From NCBI GenBank assembly GCA_013339895.1, contig JABACO010000004.1, positions 2,481,879 to 2,545,878 of the forward strand: a stretch of 64,000 nucleotides of DNA, written 5' to 3'. The notes below the pieces were generated by a model. It saw only the letters and a list, made by a program, of their open reading frames with translations. It searched no databases and was not told the origin of the DNA. The stretch comes from Ephydatia muelleri. Taxonomy: Eukaryota > Porifera > Demospongiae > Spongillida > Spongillidae. Made by a program: the position numbers and the translations under genes. Below are positions 46,525 to 59,490 of this stretch, in pieces. Numbering within the stretch: position 1 is the first letter of the stretch; each line of letters opens with the position of its first letter.

Positions 46525-47685
46525 GTTAGTCGCTATTCGAGATACTGTACTGCTTTGTCATTTTTCACTCCAGCCCAGTACTTCATGCATGACATAACTG
46601 TAGAACAACAATACAATACAATACCATCAATACAGCGAAGATTAATGCCCTTCCATTAACCAGCCCCATTCCAGGGGTCTGGTAAAGGGCTGTCCTAATT
46701 ACAGGGTTAGTAGTGTGACATTTTCTCTCTATCATGGAATGCAGTTCCTCCTTGGGTAACAGCCACCTAATGTTCTGCGTTACGTCCACTTTTGTGGACA
46801 CGATCTCAAATGTTAAGCTTGCATTGAAATGTATGGCTAATTAAGAATACAGCGCCTACAACTTTGTGGCAGTTACTCTGATTCTCAGTGCAGACTTGTA
46901 GAATATAAATCTTACAAAACATGAGTTAGGTCCCTTTTCACGGAAACGATCCCATATAAAGGTCAAGTCGCGATGTGGCTGTTTTACAGGGTTCTGGGTT
47001 GGCAGCCACCTGTCTACAAAGGCCATGTATTCTTGGCCTGAAGGAGAAGCTTTAGACAGGTTTCACTGTAACTAGTTTATCAATGTGTGCAGCTTAGTAA
47101 TGTGCAGCGTACACATAGGATCAACTGTTCCGCCCTTTTAGACTATTTTATGCTAGGGAAAGATTTTCATTTAGCACATTTGACAATGCTCTTAAAACGT
47201 TCAATAAATGTATATATAATTGGACTTAGCTATGCTGTCGTTTCTGGCGATGGAATCGTTACTTTTCAGAACCCATCTGACGAGCCTGCAATGAGCATTC
47301 ATATATACTGGTTGTTTTGTACTCCAAACCTTTAAGTAGCCACATACAAGCACTAACAGAATTGTGTTGACCATAGACTTCGAATGGCACATACTAGTTA
47401 ACATTTAGCTACTAAGTGTGCTGTATAAATCTAGTGACAGGGTTTTTTTCTCAAACTGTGCCCATAGGGAACTGAACCCAGTGGTCTTATATGTACTGTG
47501 TTACATAGCTTAGCATTCATAAGCTGTCTGGATTCTTATACTACAATACTAGCCTTGGTGCTGTAGTGCTAAATATCTCACATCAGTGTACCTACTGCAG
47601 TTTGATTTTAACTAGGCCAAATCTTTTCAAATGCTTTGTATGGACTGTGTAAACTATGAATTATCATACTCTTCACTACCAACAG
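46525..47685. other. Recombinase flank plus TRIM-NHL 5' flank (second copy)
   Basis: Homologous to 37330-38606, with no leader exon visible upstream. Ends with CACTACCAACAG at 47685 before the TRIM-NHL exon. Confidence 0.55.
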
Positions 47686-47692
47686 TGTGAAT

Positions 47693-49909
47693 ATGGAGAA
47701 ACCCTTTCCACACATTACCTGTGCTATGTGCTCCAAGCCCTACAAGGATCCAAGAATTGTGTCATGTTTGCACTCCTTCTGTCGACAATGTCTCCATCAT
47801 GAGATAGAGAGAAGTGGTTCCCAACAATTGTTCCAATGTCCAATCTGTGAACGAAACACCAGCATCCCGGTGGGAGGAGCCAGTGGTCTCCCTCAGAACC
47901 TCCATCTTGGATTTGAAGTAGATGTAGCAGTGTGCACGTCCAAGATGGTGAACAACAGTGAGGTGTGTTGTGATGAATGTGTGGATGGACGCAATGGCCT
48001 AGCAGTGGTGTTCTGTTGTATTTGTCACCAGTTCCTGTGCAAGGTTTGTCGTGACCACCATAGTAGCAGCCGAAGATTTTCTAAGCACAAAATTGTTCTA
48101 CTGGACCAGGAGGGAGCCAGACAGCTGCATACACCATGAAGCCAAGAGATCATTACTGCTCTCAGCCTAACCATGGGAACAATGACTTGAATTTTTATTG
48201 TGAGACTTGTAGCTTGCTGGTATGCCTTCACTGCACTACAGCTACCCACAAAAGTCACGCTGTTAAAGAAACATGCATGGTAGCAAAGAACCATCAAATG
48301 GAAATCACAAGAGCACTTGAAGATGCAAAAGAAGTAGTGACAAAGCTAACTGGAGCCATGGGTGAAAATAACAGGATGATAGAACAAGTGGAGATCTCCA
48401 AACAAACTGCTTTCTTGGCCATCAACCAAGCCTTTGAAATACTCCAACAAACATTGGAAGAAAGGAAAAATACACTATTATCAGAGTTGGAGGCCATTTC
48501 ACTGTCCAAGACAACAGCTCTGACCCTCCAGAAGGAGCAGTTTGAGAAGATGGTTGGAGACATTGGTCACTACACTGATATGGCATCCCAGATCCTGCAG
48601 ACCCACACTGATCATGAGATTGTAGCATTGAGAGGATTCATACCCACTGAACTGGATGCCGCCCTCAAGAGGGTCCAGACCATTTCCCTCACTCCAAACC
48701 AACACAGCAACATAACTGTGTCTGTGCAGACAGATGATCTTAAACAAAAACTTTCAAATTTTGGAGATGTATTTGTGTTTTATCCTTCTCCATCTGCATG
48801 CAAATGGACTTCCACATCAGTAGCCAAGGTGGGGACTAAGTACCGTGTTAAGGTACAAAGCACGACCTCAGGTGTAGAGGTGAAGGGTGAGATGAGGTCC
48901 AAGACCTATAATGGAGCAGTTGTGTATGGAGAGGTGGAGGACCAGGGATGGTATCTACACCATCACCCTCACCCCTCGAATTGCTGGTCCTCACCAGCTC
49001 CTCATCACAATGGATGGTCAGCATGTACAGAATAGTCCTAATGACCTTGATGTGCGGCCTATTCATGACTATCGTATCTTATGTAATGCCCAACAAGTGA
49101 TCCCGTGTAATAGGCCTAGGTGTGTAGCCATCCATGACAATGGAGACATCTATGTAGGGAGCGATGATGGCTGCATTTATGTGTTTGATCAAACAGGTCA
49201 ACTGAAAAATACCATAGGTAGTAGGGGAAGTGGTGATGGTCAGTTCAATTCTCCATACGGTGTATCCATCAAGGGAGATGTGTTGTATGTTGCTGATGCT
49301 GGCAACCATCGTGTACAGAAGCTGACATCAAGTGGAAAGTTTCTTCATACGTTTGGTCATTATGGACAGCTCAATAGGCCATATAGTGTCATCATGGTCT
49401 CCAACAACAAACTGATTGTCTCTGACAGTCATTACCATAGAATAAAAATATTCAATGAAAATGGTGGTAGGTTATTAACCATAGATGGTAATGGCTCAGG
49501 CAATCATAGTTTTGCATATCCATGGGGTCTTGCCTTGGACTCTCAGGGAAACATTCATGTTGCAGCCCATGGTTCAGGCACTATCAAAGTGTTTACCCAA
49601 GAAGGTGTCTATGTCAGAATGTATGGTGATCCTAATAGTCCCATTGGAATAGCCATTGATGATGAAGGTTACAGCCTTGTCAGTGAGCGGAATAGCTATT
49701 GTCTCTCCATCTATGATCCTGAAGGGAACAAGATCCACACAGTGGGGAATCTGGAGGATCCCTATGGTACTGCACTAGATCCCAGAGATGGCAGTGTGTT
49801 CATTGCTGACTATGGTGCTAACACTGTATTGAAGTGTTTCAAAAATGAATGTGATGTAATATACATTGCTGTGAAACTCGTAGAGCATTTTCAAGTGGTT
49901 GTGATGTAA
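47693..49909 (+). pseudogene. TRIM-NHL, copy 4 (two frameshifts)
   Basis: RING and B-box 1 read from the ATG at 47693 to about 48130. A one-base loss there (CATACACCATG versus CATACCACCATG in other copies) shifts the frame; B-box 2, coiled coil and the first half of the filamin domain read at 48136-48940. A two-base loss near 48944 (GACCAGGG versus GACCACAGGG) then restores the first frame through the NHL repeats. In addition, 24 bp encoding EGEEYPHG are missing from the filamin domain, and the C-terminus is extended beyond the usual KYCV by about 20 residues to 49909. If the two indels were sequencing errors, the product would be about 738 residues. Confidence 0.85.
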
Positions 49910-50039
49910 ATATGATTGGTATTAAAGATTATATGGTCTACTGTATTTAATTAGGTTTGGAATACATGGCTAGTTCTTGTTGTATCATTGACACTCTTAG
50001 ACTGTGCACTTGGATGATTTGTGTTATTCTCTAAACAAT

Positions 50040-50380
50040 GGGACCAATAGGAGGTGGGTGGGGCCATGATAGAAGCATACGAGGATGACGCCTTGTCCTC
50101 AACTCAGAAGATGAAAAGAAAATGGAGAAGGCTACGAGAACAGTAGAACAGACGGTGGCCAAGAAGCGCAAGATGCACGATGTCAAGGAGGCCACCTGAA
50201 ATGGCACAGTGTGGCCCCAGCTCCCAACCTACACAGAAACAAAGCCAGCCTTAGCCCCCAAGATGGCAGGTGGCATGGTTCCCAGGCCCAGGAGGTCATG
50301 TTTTCACTGTGCTCAGCTGGGCCGTTTTCGTGCTTCCTATCACTTGATTCACTTAACCCCATTAGCTCCATTTGCATAGT
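50040..50380 (+). pseudogene. Degraded zinc-knuckle (gag-like) segment, copy 4
   Basis: Same unit as 23935-24262. The knuckle now reads CSQLGRFRASYH-like, with the second cysteine and the histidine changed; frames are broken. Confidence 0.45.
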
Positions 50381-50389
50381 GCATGTACA

Positions 50390-53300
50390 TGATTGTAAAG
50401 GTGTGTCATATGTGGTACATGGATATGGTTAACTGTACAATGGAGAACTGCTGGTAGAGGTACATGCTGTTATTGTGGATCAATCACAACATGTAAGGTG
50501 TTTGAGCAGGGCACCATATTCTTTGTGAAGACGTGTGGAGGTTTCAAATACAAATGTTGGCATCTGTGAATGTGAGTGCAATGGTATGGTTGGGCACTAT
50601 TTTCTCTGTGACGATGTGTGGAGGTCTCAACAATTGGTTTCTCCCTCCTTCGCTCTTGATGTAAAGGTACCGCAGTCACATAACCAGTGATCATGTTCAT
50701 TTACCATGAGGTTGGACACACTGGCACCCTGCATAGCTACTCGAATGAACCAAATTGTTCCAAGTGCATTTCCGCTTGTGTCTCAGCACAGTGTGCTGCA
50801 CTGGATGGACAACTGCTATAACTAAGGAACTGCTGGCCTGGTCCCTACAGTTTAGAACTTTATTTCCATCTTTCCCATAACACCCTCGTGTAAAAATGAC
50901 ATGAGGGAGCTTGGGGGCACCACTCTGCTTACATGATTATGAGTAACTCATCAGTAATTTAGTAGTAACCAATGAATTTACTGAAAGTTTACTTATATCC
51001 ATTTGAGTTTCCTGTGCAACATGTTGCCAAGTGTATGGTTGCCTTACTTACCATGCAAAGGTATTGAATACCACAACATGTGTAGGTAGGTGTTTGATCA
51101 GAGGCCCAGGTAAGCACTTAACGTAGCTCTTCCACTACTGTTGCCTTTTACATTCTTTCATTTTCTCTGCCCCACCTGTCTTTAGCAATTTTGAGGAGAA
51201 GGGGGAAGAGGGTGGGGGGCACACTGCACTCACATTATCATAGAATTAAACAGCAGCTTAATGACAATGCATTACCTTGAGTGATTTGTTTCATGTGGCA
51301 TGGTTGCTCTAAGCACATGTGGTGTAATATTGCCAACACATGGCATCTTTATTATTATGTCACCAACTACATAAGCACACCCCACACCATGCATGGCAGG
51401 TGGATAGCATAGCTACTTAGGAAAGTTCTCATCACAAACTGTCACAATTGCTCAGTTCTCTCCCCCCCCCCCCCCCCCCCCCACCCCGTAACTCCCTTTT
51501 TGGCTGCCTTTCTCATTGTGATTCTTGCCCCTCCTCACCCCTCCCATCTCCTCTTCTCTATTCCATTATATCTGTTCTTGCTGTTCCAGAATATGATATG
51601 CTATTACTATTAAACAGACCAGACATGTAAGGTGTTTGATCAGGGCACCATTATCTCTGTGAAGACGTGTGGAGTTCTCAAGTGTAACATTGAAATCTGT
51701 AAATGTATGTGAGTATACAGTTTTCATGTATCAGAGTGGTTCCATTGTTGTCACCTTCCCTTCCTCCTCCATCCCCCTTCTTGATGTAAAGGTACCGTAG
51801 TCACAACAAAGTGGAATCATCAAATACCACCACCTTTCCCTCCCTTGTGTCTTCCACTGACATTATAGAAGAGAGTAACTGATGTCCACTTTATTCCCTG
51901 CATAACGAAGAGATGAAGAGTGGTATTTTGGCTCGGGGATAGTGACCAAATGAAAGTGGAAAAAATGCCTGGGACCCTAATCAGTTACATGTGGGTAAGG
52001 AAATGACATATTTGAGTGTGTTCGACAGATCGTTTGAGTGACATATAAGGATGCTGGAACTCCGAATCAGCAAGAGGGTTACATGAATTATTCATGCCTC
52101 AGTTGTTTAATCTTTAACCCATCTGGGTTTGTGACAAGGGGGTGTGTGTGCCATATGCCATACGGTGGTATAGGGAGGAGAATTAGACAGCAACTTGGCT
52201 GGTTTCCTCCTGTATAGCACATGAAATGGTTGGTGGTTAAATAGGGTTGCACACATTTGGTAGTCAGTTACGTGTTTGTACACATGTTACAAACTATTCT
52301 GTTTGCATTTTGTCAGCAGATCTGGAGAGTGGAACATTGACAGAAGATTGGACATAGTGGCTGGAGAGCAGCTGAAATAGAACTTTGTGTGTTGGATCCA
52401 CACACCCTCCCAGAAAACCGCTCTGCAAAATTACAAACACAAATCCCACACCAGATTACAACAGTCACACACACCCCTCTAACTATAAAAGTGTCTAGCC
52501 CTCACCCCAAGTGTTTGTAATTCCTGCCTATGTGGTTGTGTGTGTGGGTGTGTAGTGTGTGTTCACAGTGAACCGTTAATCAATTGGATGTTGTGACAGG
52601 GTGTGTGGGTGTGTGATTGCTATAGAGGGTCACACAGCGAATTAGACAGAAACTAGCTCCCTCCCAATTGTGATTGGCTCTATAGCACATGATATGGTCA
52701 TTTTAAATACAGTTGTACACATTTGGTAGTCAGTCTAAATGTGTGTGCACGTGTTACAAACCATTCTGATTGTTTGTCAGCTGGTCCGGAGATTGGAAGG
52801 TTCCTTGACAGTAACATAAACCATGAAGACTGGGAGAGCAACTGAATTAGAACTTTGTGTGTTATGTGCAGTTGTTGTAATCTGGTGTTAGTATTTTTTT
52901 TTCCACTCTCACAATTGCACACAACCACACTCACAGACGTGTGGTACTCACACAACCATACAAACACATAATTACACAACAATTAAAACACTTGAAGTGA
53001 AGAACAGATACACTTTCGTTTAAAAGGGTGGATCCACCACACATTCCTGGCAGCGTCTTCTGTGTGGCACTAGTGCACAAGGACCTTTGGGAGTACAGGA
53101 AACGATTATGAAACACTTCTAATGATTGTAATCGTTTTCGAAAATGGATAAACACTGATGAAGTGTTAAACATTCAGTTAAAGAATTATGCGAGCGTAAG
53201 CCTTAACACTTCATTGTAGCAGTGATTGGTTTACGTATTGAAACGAAGTGCAAGGGGATTGTGTGCAAATAAATTTCAAGGAAGTGATCAAATTCTGATG

Positions 53301-53530
53301 AATTTTGAATACATGTCCTGAGGTGACTTTAATCATTAAAAGAAATATATACAATTATTGACTGCGATTACAATGCTTCAATTTAAGTTTCCTATTAAAC
53401 TAATACCTTTATAGCACTTCGAAACTGAGTAATCTTATGCCTCGCTCATGGTATATTTGATTGTTCATTGTTCTCACTCAAATCTGTACTTTACTACTGC
53501 AAGTTTTATTGAATTACCTTTTTTCGTTTA
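50390..53530. other. No gene seen; duplicated non-coding sequence
   Basis: 50440-51640 repeats the blocks of 6190-7690. 51460-51482 is a C homopolymer. 51640-52230 is a diverged copy of the module A spacer (24600-25260). Near 52330-52480 the GT-spacer block appears direct and then inverted, forming an imperfect hairpin. 52500-53530 has short frames only. Confidence 0.55.
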
Positions 53531-53534
53531 CGAT

Positions 53535-54030
53535 GCAGTCACGCGACCTCTACTGGCTAACCGGATCAATTTAACAGAAGCTCAACATGGAAACATCGGA
53601 TCCGAAGAACAGGTAAGTATTTGTAAAGGGGGACTGAGGGAGGAAGGGTTTGTGTGAAATTAAGACCTCGTGTTTCTCAAAGAGGCGTGCACATTTCAGT
53701 TGCGTTAGAAGGGTTTTGATTACTGTTCATGCGGCTTGTCCTGGTGTGTCATTAGGCGGTGCATTTGTGTCATGGAAGTAATTGTCTAAACCACTTGAAC
53801 ATTGCATGGCACGCCCACCGATTGACGAGGGAACCAAAGGGAGGTGGGCATAAAGCGCAGAGTGGTAAAGTTACATGCGCGACGTGACATACCATCTGCA
53901 TGCTGGGCGGCGTGGTTGACGCCACTGTACTCACATATGATGGATTGGGTATTAGATGTAGTCAACCACTGGTGCACATTCTGTATTAGCTGCTGATCTC
54001 ATGCTTGTCTCGCCACAACTCCCATTCCAT
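53535..54030 (+). promoter_or_regulatory. TRIM-NHL upstream module (module C)
   Basis: Third good copy of the block at 34240-35045, directly upstream of TRIM-NHL copy 5. Includes CACGCGACCTCTACTGGC and the leader exon at 53587. Confidence 0.45.
53587..53612 (+). other. Predicted 26-nt leader coding exon for TRIM-NHL copy 5
   Basis: Reads METSDPKN plus two bases, followed by a consensus GTAAGT donor. Joined to the AG at 54090-54091 it gives METSDPKN-SVV-MEKPF in the TRIM frame, with an intron of 479 bp. Same length and phase as at 18670 and 34313. Confidence 0.5.
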
Positions 54031-54098
54031 TGAAGTGCTTTGTATGGAGGACTAAATAAACTATGAATTATCATACTCTTCACTACAGCAGTGTGGTT

Positions 54099-56299
54099 AT
54101 GGAGAAACCCTTTCCACACATTACCTGTGGTGTGTGCTCCAAGCCCTACAATGATCCAAGAATGCTGTCATGTTTGCACTCCTTCTGTCTACAATGTCTC
54201 CATCATGAGATAGAGAAAAGTGGTTCCCAACAATTGTTCCAATGTCCCATCTGTGAACGAAACACCAGCATCCCATTGGGAGGGGCCAGTGTTCTCCCTC
54301 AGAACCTCCATCTTGGATTTGAAGTAGAGGTAGCAGGGTACATGTTCAAGATGATGAACAACAGTGAGGTGTGTTGTGATGAATGTGTGGATGGACACAA
54401 TGGCCTTGCAGTGGTGTTCTGTTGTATGTGTTGCCAGTTCCTGTGCAAGCTCTGTCGTGACCACCATAGTAGCAGCCGAAGATTTTCTAAGCACAAAATT
54501 GTTCTACTGGACCAGGAGGGAGCCAGACAGCTGCATACCATCATGAAGTCAAGAGATCATTACTGCTCTCAGCCTAACCATGGGAACAATAACTTGAATT
54601 TTTATTGTGAGACTTGTAGCTTGCTGGTATGCCTTCACTGCACTACAGCTACCCACAAAAGCCACACTGTGAAGGAAATATGCACGGTAGCAAAGACCCA
54701 TCAAATAGAAATCACAGGAGCACTTGAAGATGCAAAAGAGGTAATGGCAAAGCTGACTGGAGCCATGGATGAAAATAACAGGATGATAGAACAAGTGGAG
54801 ATTTCCAAAAGAAATGCTTCATTGGCCATCAACCAAGCCTTTGAAACACTCCAACAAACATTGGAAGAAAGGAAAAAGACACTATTGTCAGAGTTGGAGG
54901 CCATTTCACTGTCCAAGACAACAGCTCTGACCCTCCAGAAGGAACAGTTTGAGAAGATGGTTGGAGACATTGGTCACTACACTGATATGGCATCCCAGAT
55001 CCTGCAGACCCACACTGACCATGAGATTGTAGCATTGGGAGGACTCATACCCACTGAACTGCAGGCCACCCTCAAGAGGGTCCAGACCATTTCCCTCACT
55101 CCAAACCAACACAGCAACATAACTGTGTCTGTGCAAACAGATGATCTTACACGACAACTGTCGAAATTAGGAAATTTGTTTGAGTTTTACCTTTCTCCAT
55201 CTTCAAGCACATGGATGTCCACATCAGTAGCCAAGGTGGGTACCAGGTACAACGTAACAATACAAAGCAAGACCTCAGAGGGGGAGGAGTACCCACATGG
55301 TGGTGTAGAGGTGAAGGGTGAGATGAGGTCCAAGACCCATAATGGAGCAGTTGTGTATGGAGAAGTGGAGGACCACAGGGATGGTACCTACACCATCACC
55401 CTCACCCCTCAAACTGCTGGTCCTCACCAGCTCCTCATCACAATGGATGGTCAGCATGTACAGAATAGTCCTGATGACCTTGATGTGTGGCCTAAAGGCC
55501 CTAAACGTGACTACCATATCTTATGTAATGCCCAACAAGTGATCCAGTGTAATAAGCCTAGATGTGTAGCCATCCATGACAATGGAGACATCTATGTAGG
55601 GAGTGAGGATCACCACATTTATGTGTTTGATCAAACAGGGCAACTGAAGAATACCATAGGTAGTCGTGGAAGTGGTGATGGTCAGTTCTCTTCTCTATCT
55701 GGTATATCCATCAAGGGAGATGTGTTGTATGTTGCTGATACTAACAACCATCGTGTACAGAAGCTGACATCATGGGGAATGTTCCTTCATAAGTTTGGTC
55801 AGCAGGGATCAGGTCAGGGACAGTTCAATCAGCCAAGGGTATTCATCATTGACTCCAACAACAAACTGATTGTCTCTGACTTTTATAACCATAGGATACA
55901 AATATTCAATAAAATGGAGGTTGGTTATTAACCATAGATGGTAAAGGCTCAGGCAATCATAGTTTTCAGTCTCCATGGGGTCTTGCCTTGGACCTTCAGG
56001 GAAACATTCATGTTGCAGCCTATGGTTCAAACACTATCAAAGTGTTTACCAAAGAAGGTGTCTATGTCAGGATGTATGGTGATTCTAATTGTCCCACTGG
56101 AATAGCCATTGATGATGAAGGTTACAGCCTTGTCAGTGAGTATGGGGGCAATTGTCTCTCCATCTATGATCCTGAAGGGAACAAGATCCACACAGTGGGG
56201 AATCTGAAGTATCCCCGTGGTACTGCACTAGATCCCAGAGATGGCAGTGTGTTCATTGCTAACTATGGTGCTGACACTGTATTGAAGTATTGTGTTTGA
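54099..56299 (+). CDS. TRIM-NHL protein, copy 5 (one-base frameshift)
   Basis: Nearly identical to copy 3. RING, both B-boxes (FLCKLCRDHH kept), coiled coil, filamin domain with the WPKGPKRDYH linker and the first NHL repeats are open from 54099 to 55910. There, CAATAAAATGG replaces CAATGAAAATGG, a one-base loss in an A-rich run, and a stop follows at 55931. The remaining repeats continue in the shifted frame to LKYCV at 56299. Without that indel the product would be about 733 residues; as read it is about 610 residues, with roughly half a propeller, which would not fold as a closed NHL domain. Confidence 0.85.
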
Positions 56300-56649
56300 A
56301 AAGTGAATGTGATGTAATGTGCATTACTGTGATACTCGTAGAACATTTCAAGTGGATGTGATGTAAATATGTGTACATGATTGGTATTAAAGTTTTTATG
56401 GTCAACCTTAATGAGAAATGTGCAGCTTCTATGTTGCAAGTCAGTTACACTATTCAATGAATGTTGTAAATCAATATAATTATCTACTTTTCCTCCATAT
56501 GTGATATTGATATCTGAACCGAAATTGGGGCAATTCACTATGTTAAGTTGTGTTAGTAGGGGTTGGAATACATGGCTTGTTCATTGACACTCTTAGACTG
56601 TGCATTTGGATGATCTGTGTTATTCTCTGAACAATTTGAGTGACCGATG

Positions 56650-56980
56650 GGAGGTGGGTGTGGCCACGATAGAAGCATACGAGGACGACACCTTGTCCTC
56701 AAATCAGAAGATGAAAAGAAAATGGAGAAGGCTACGAGAACAATAGAAGAGATGATGGCCATGAAGCGCAAGATGCACAATGTCAAGGAGGCCACCTGAA
56801 ATGACACAGCGTTGCCCCAGCTTCCAACCTACACAGAAACAAAGCCAGCCTTAGCCCCCAAGATGGCAGGTGGTATGGTTCCTAGGCCCACAGGGTCATG
56901 TTTTCACTGTGGTGAGCTGGGCCATGATCGTGCCGCCTACCACTTGATTCACTTAACCCCATTAGCTCCATTTGCATAGT
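56650..56980 (+). pseudogene. Degraded zinc-knuckle (gag-like) segment, copy 5
   Basis: Best-kept knuckle of the set, CFHCGELGHDRAAYH near 56905: CxxCxxxGH is intact and only the last cysteine has become tyrosine. The upstream lysine-rich frame still ends in a TGA. Confidence 0.5.
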
Positions 56981-58041
56981 GCATGTACATGATTGTAAAG
57001 GTGTGTCATATGTGGTACATGTATGGAGAGGTGGGAGTGACTGAGGGTGTGTATGGACAATAAAGTATGGATGGTGTCAATGGTCGATGAAATGTGAAAG
57101 AGCCAGGAGGTAACTCCTTCCCATGTGGAGAAGGGGAGGGGCCCGAGAACTTTCTATATAATGCACACTAGTCATTACCATTACTTCCTTTTCCTATTAT
57201 GAGTCTTGCCCCTCCGTCTCCCCATCCCTCCCACCTCCTCTTCCCCCTTCCGTTATGTCTTCTTGCTGTTCCAGAATGTGACATGCTGTTATTGTGGACC
57301 AGACAAGTCATGTAAGGTGTTTGATCGTGGCACCATCCTCTGAAGATGTATGGCGGTCTCAAGAACAAAGTTGAAATCCGTGAGTACAGTTTTCATGTAT
57401 CATAGGGGTGCCATTAATTTCTCCCTCCCTCCCTCCCTCTTGATGTACAAAGTGGCATCATGATCATTTAGGTGCAAGTGTAATGGTTATACCACCATAG
57501 CCTCCCTTGTGGCACATCATACATGTACATTTTATTCCCTGTATAGTGCAATTTGCCATTAAAAGTTATAATTTACAACACTTGTTCTGATGATGAACAG
57601 ATGATGATAGTTGTCTTTTCAGGAATTGGACCTTACTCCCAAAGCATGTGTATTTTGGTCCAGGAATATTAGAAGGTGGAAAGCAGCCTGGGGCCTTGAT
57701 CAGTTACATGAGGATAAGGGAATTGCAAATTTGGGTGTGTTCAACAGATTATTCAAGTGACATGCAAGGATGCTGGACACTGCAAATCAGCAAGAGATGG
57801 TTAATAAAACATGCATGCCTCAGTAGTAAACTTTTAAACCATCTGGTGTTGTGACAAGGGGTTGGGTGTCATACAGTGGTATAGGGACAGAGGTACAGTG
57901 AATTACTTGCCTCCCACCCAAATGTGATTGTCTGCATAGCACATGAGATGGTTGGTGGTTAAATAGAGTTGCACACATTTGGTAGTCAGTCTAAGTGTTT
58001 TGTGCACATATTACAAACTATTCCGTTTGCGTTCTGATGTC
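56981..58041. other. No gene seen; module C spacer
   Basis: Close copy of 24263-25330, with (CCCT)n expanded near 57420. Confidence 0.6.
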
Positions 58042-58832
58042 GGGTCATTCCATGTCAATTCAACCACTGATTTTGGGTCATGTTCTCAGATTTACTTACC
58101 ACTTTCCATATTTGTTGGGCATGATGTACTATGCACTTTTACAAAGTATTGCGTACTCAATGATGTTTGTTTACAAAATATGGCCCTCTGAATATTTAAT
58201 TTTTTGGTGACCTTTGTGAGTTTGTTGCCCTAGTACATAGTTATCTTCAGGGTCAGCATATACATATTGCTTCATGTTCAAAGGTACTTATGGGTACCTC
58301 ATTGTTATGCAAAAAGTTCATTATAGGATTGAGAGGGTTAAACTTAATATTCATTTAATGTGTTGATTTGTCCACTGTGCAAAGGGGCCATTATGATATC
58401 TCACCAAAACTTCACAACAAGTACTTCATGTAATGTAGAAATAGTTAGCAAAGTTTGGTTCTGGGAAAACGATGGGATGGGCTGGGGCATGGTGTTGGAA
58501 ATGTGTAAGGTCATATTTCACTGTTGGACCAAACCACAGAGTTTATTTAGGTTGAAGCTTTTTGCATAACAATGAGGTACCCATAAGTACCTTTGAACAT
58601 GAAGCAATATGTATATGCTGACCCTGAAGATAACTATGTACTAGGGCAACAAACTCACAAAGGTCACCAAAAAATTAAATATTCAGAGGGCCATATTTTG
58701 TAAACAAACATCATTGAGTACGCAATACTTTGTAAAAGTGCATAGTACATCATGCCCAACAAATATGGGAAGTGGTAAGTAAATCTGAGAACATGACCCA
58801 AAATCAGTGGTTGAATTGACATGGAATGACCC
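58042..58832. mobile_element. Foldback element, 280-bp inverted arms (module C)
   Basis: Begins GGGTCATTCCATGTCAATTC and ends with its exact inverse. The left arm, 58042-58340, pairs with the right arm, 58550-58832. The loop contains one half of the hairpin seen whole at 41148-41222. The insertion point equals the uninterrupted sequence of module A near 25355 (GCATTATGTTGTCTTTTGTC), and TGTC appears on both sides, a possible target-site duplication. No protein is encoded. Confidence 0.8.
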
Positions 58833-59073
58833 TGTCTTTTGTCAGCACGTCTGGTTCCTTGACAGTGACATAAACATTTATAGTGGTTGGAGAACAGCTG
58901 AAATAGACCTTTGTGTGTTGTGTGTGACTGTTGTAATCTGGTGTGGGAGTTGTGTTTGTAGTTATATTTTCTGCTTTGACGTTTTAATCCAGAAGGGTTT
59001 TCCGGTTTCTGGGAGGGTGTGTGGATCCACCCCTCTAAATATAAAAGTGTCTAGCCCTCAGTGCTGTAATCCT

Positions 59074-59075
<2 letters not shown>

Positions 59076-59170
<95 letters not shown>
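59076..59170. repeat. (GT)n microsatellite, module C
   Basis: About 95 bp of GT, with two single-base interruptions. Confidence 0.95.
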
Positions 59171-59171
<1 letters not shown>

Positions 59172-59367
59172 AATTAATATTTAACCATTCTGGAGTTGTA
59201 AATTAAGAAACATATGCAAATGATTAAATGCAAATAACTTTCAAGGCAGTGTTAATCAGACGTCGAACACTTCCTACCTTTGCTGACCTCTAAGTGTTGT
59301 ATTATTACTATTTTTAATATAACATAAAATTACATGTACTGATGTTTCAAAAAAGGTAATAGAGTAA

Positions 59368-59376
59368 TCACGTGAC
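59368..59376. promoter_or_regulatory. TCACGTGAC E-box before LRR copy C
   Basis: Same palindromic site and flanks as at 26082 and 42303, 115 bp before the homologous ATG. Confidence 0.45.
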
Positions 59377-59490
59377 ACTAAAGTGGGACTTGGCAGATGA
59401 TTATCGCCTCCCGCCCCCACACGATCTTCATATCCGGAAGTTGTGATCAATACAGCAAGCATCAACATTTTCCAGGAGCCTGGGTGTGGC

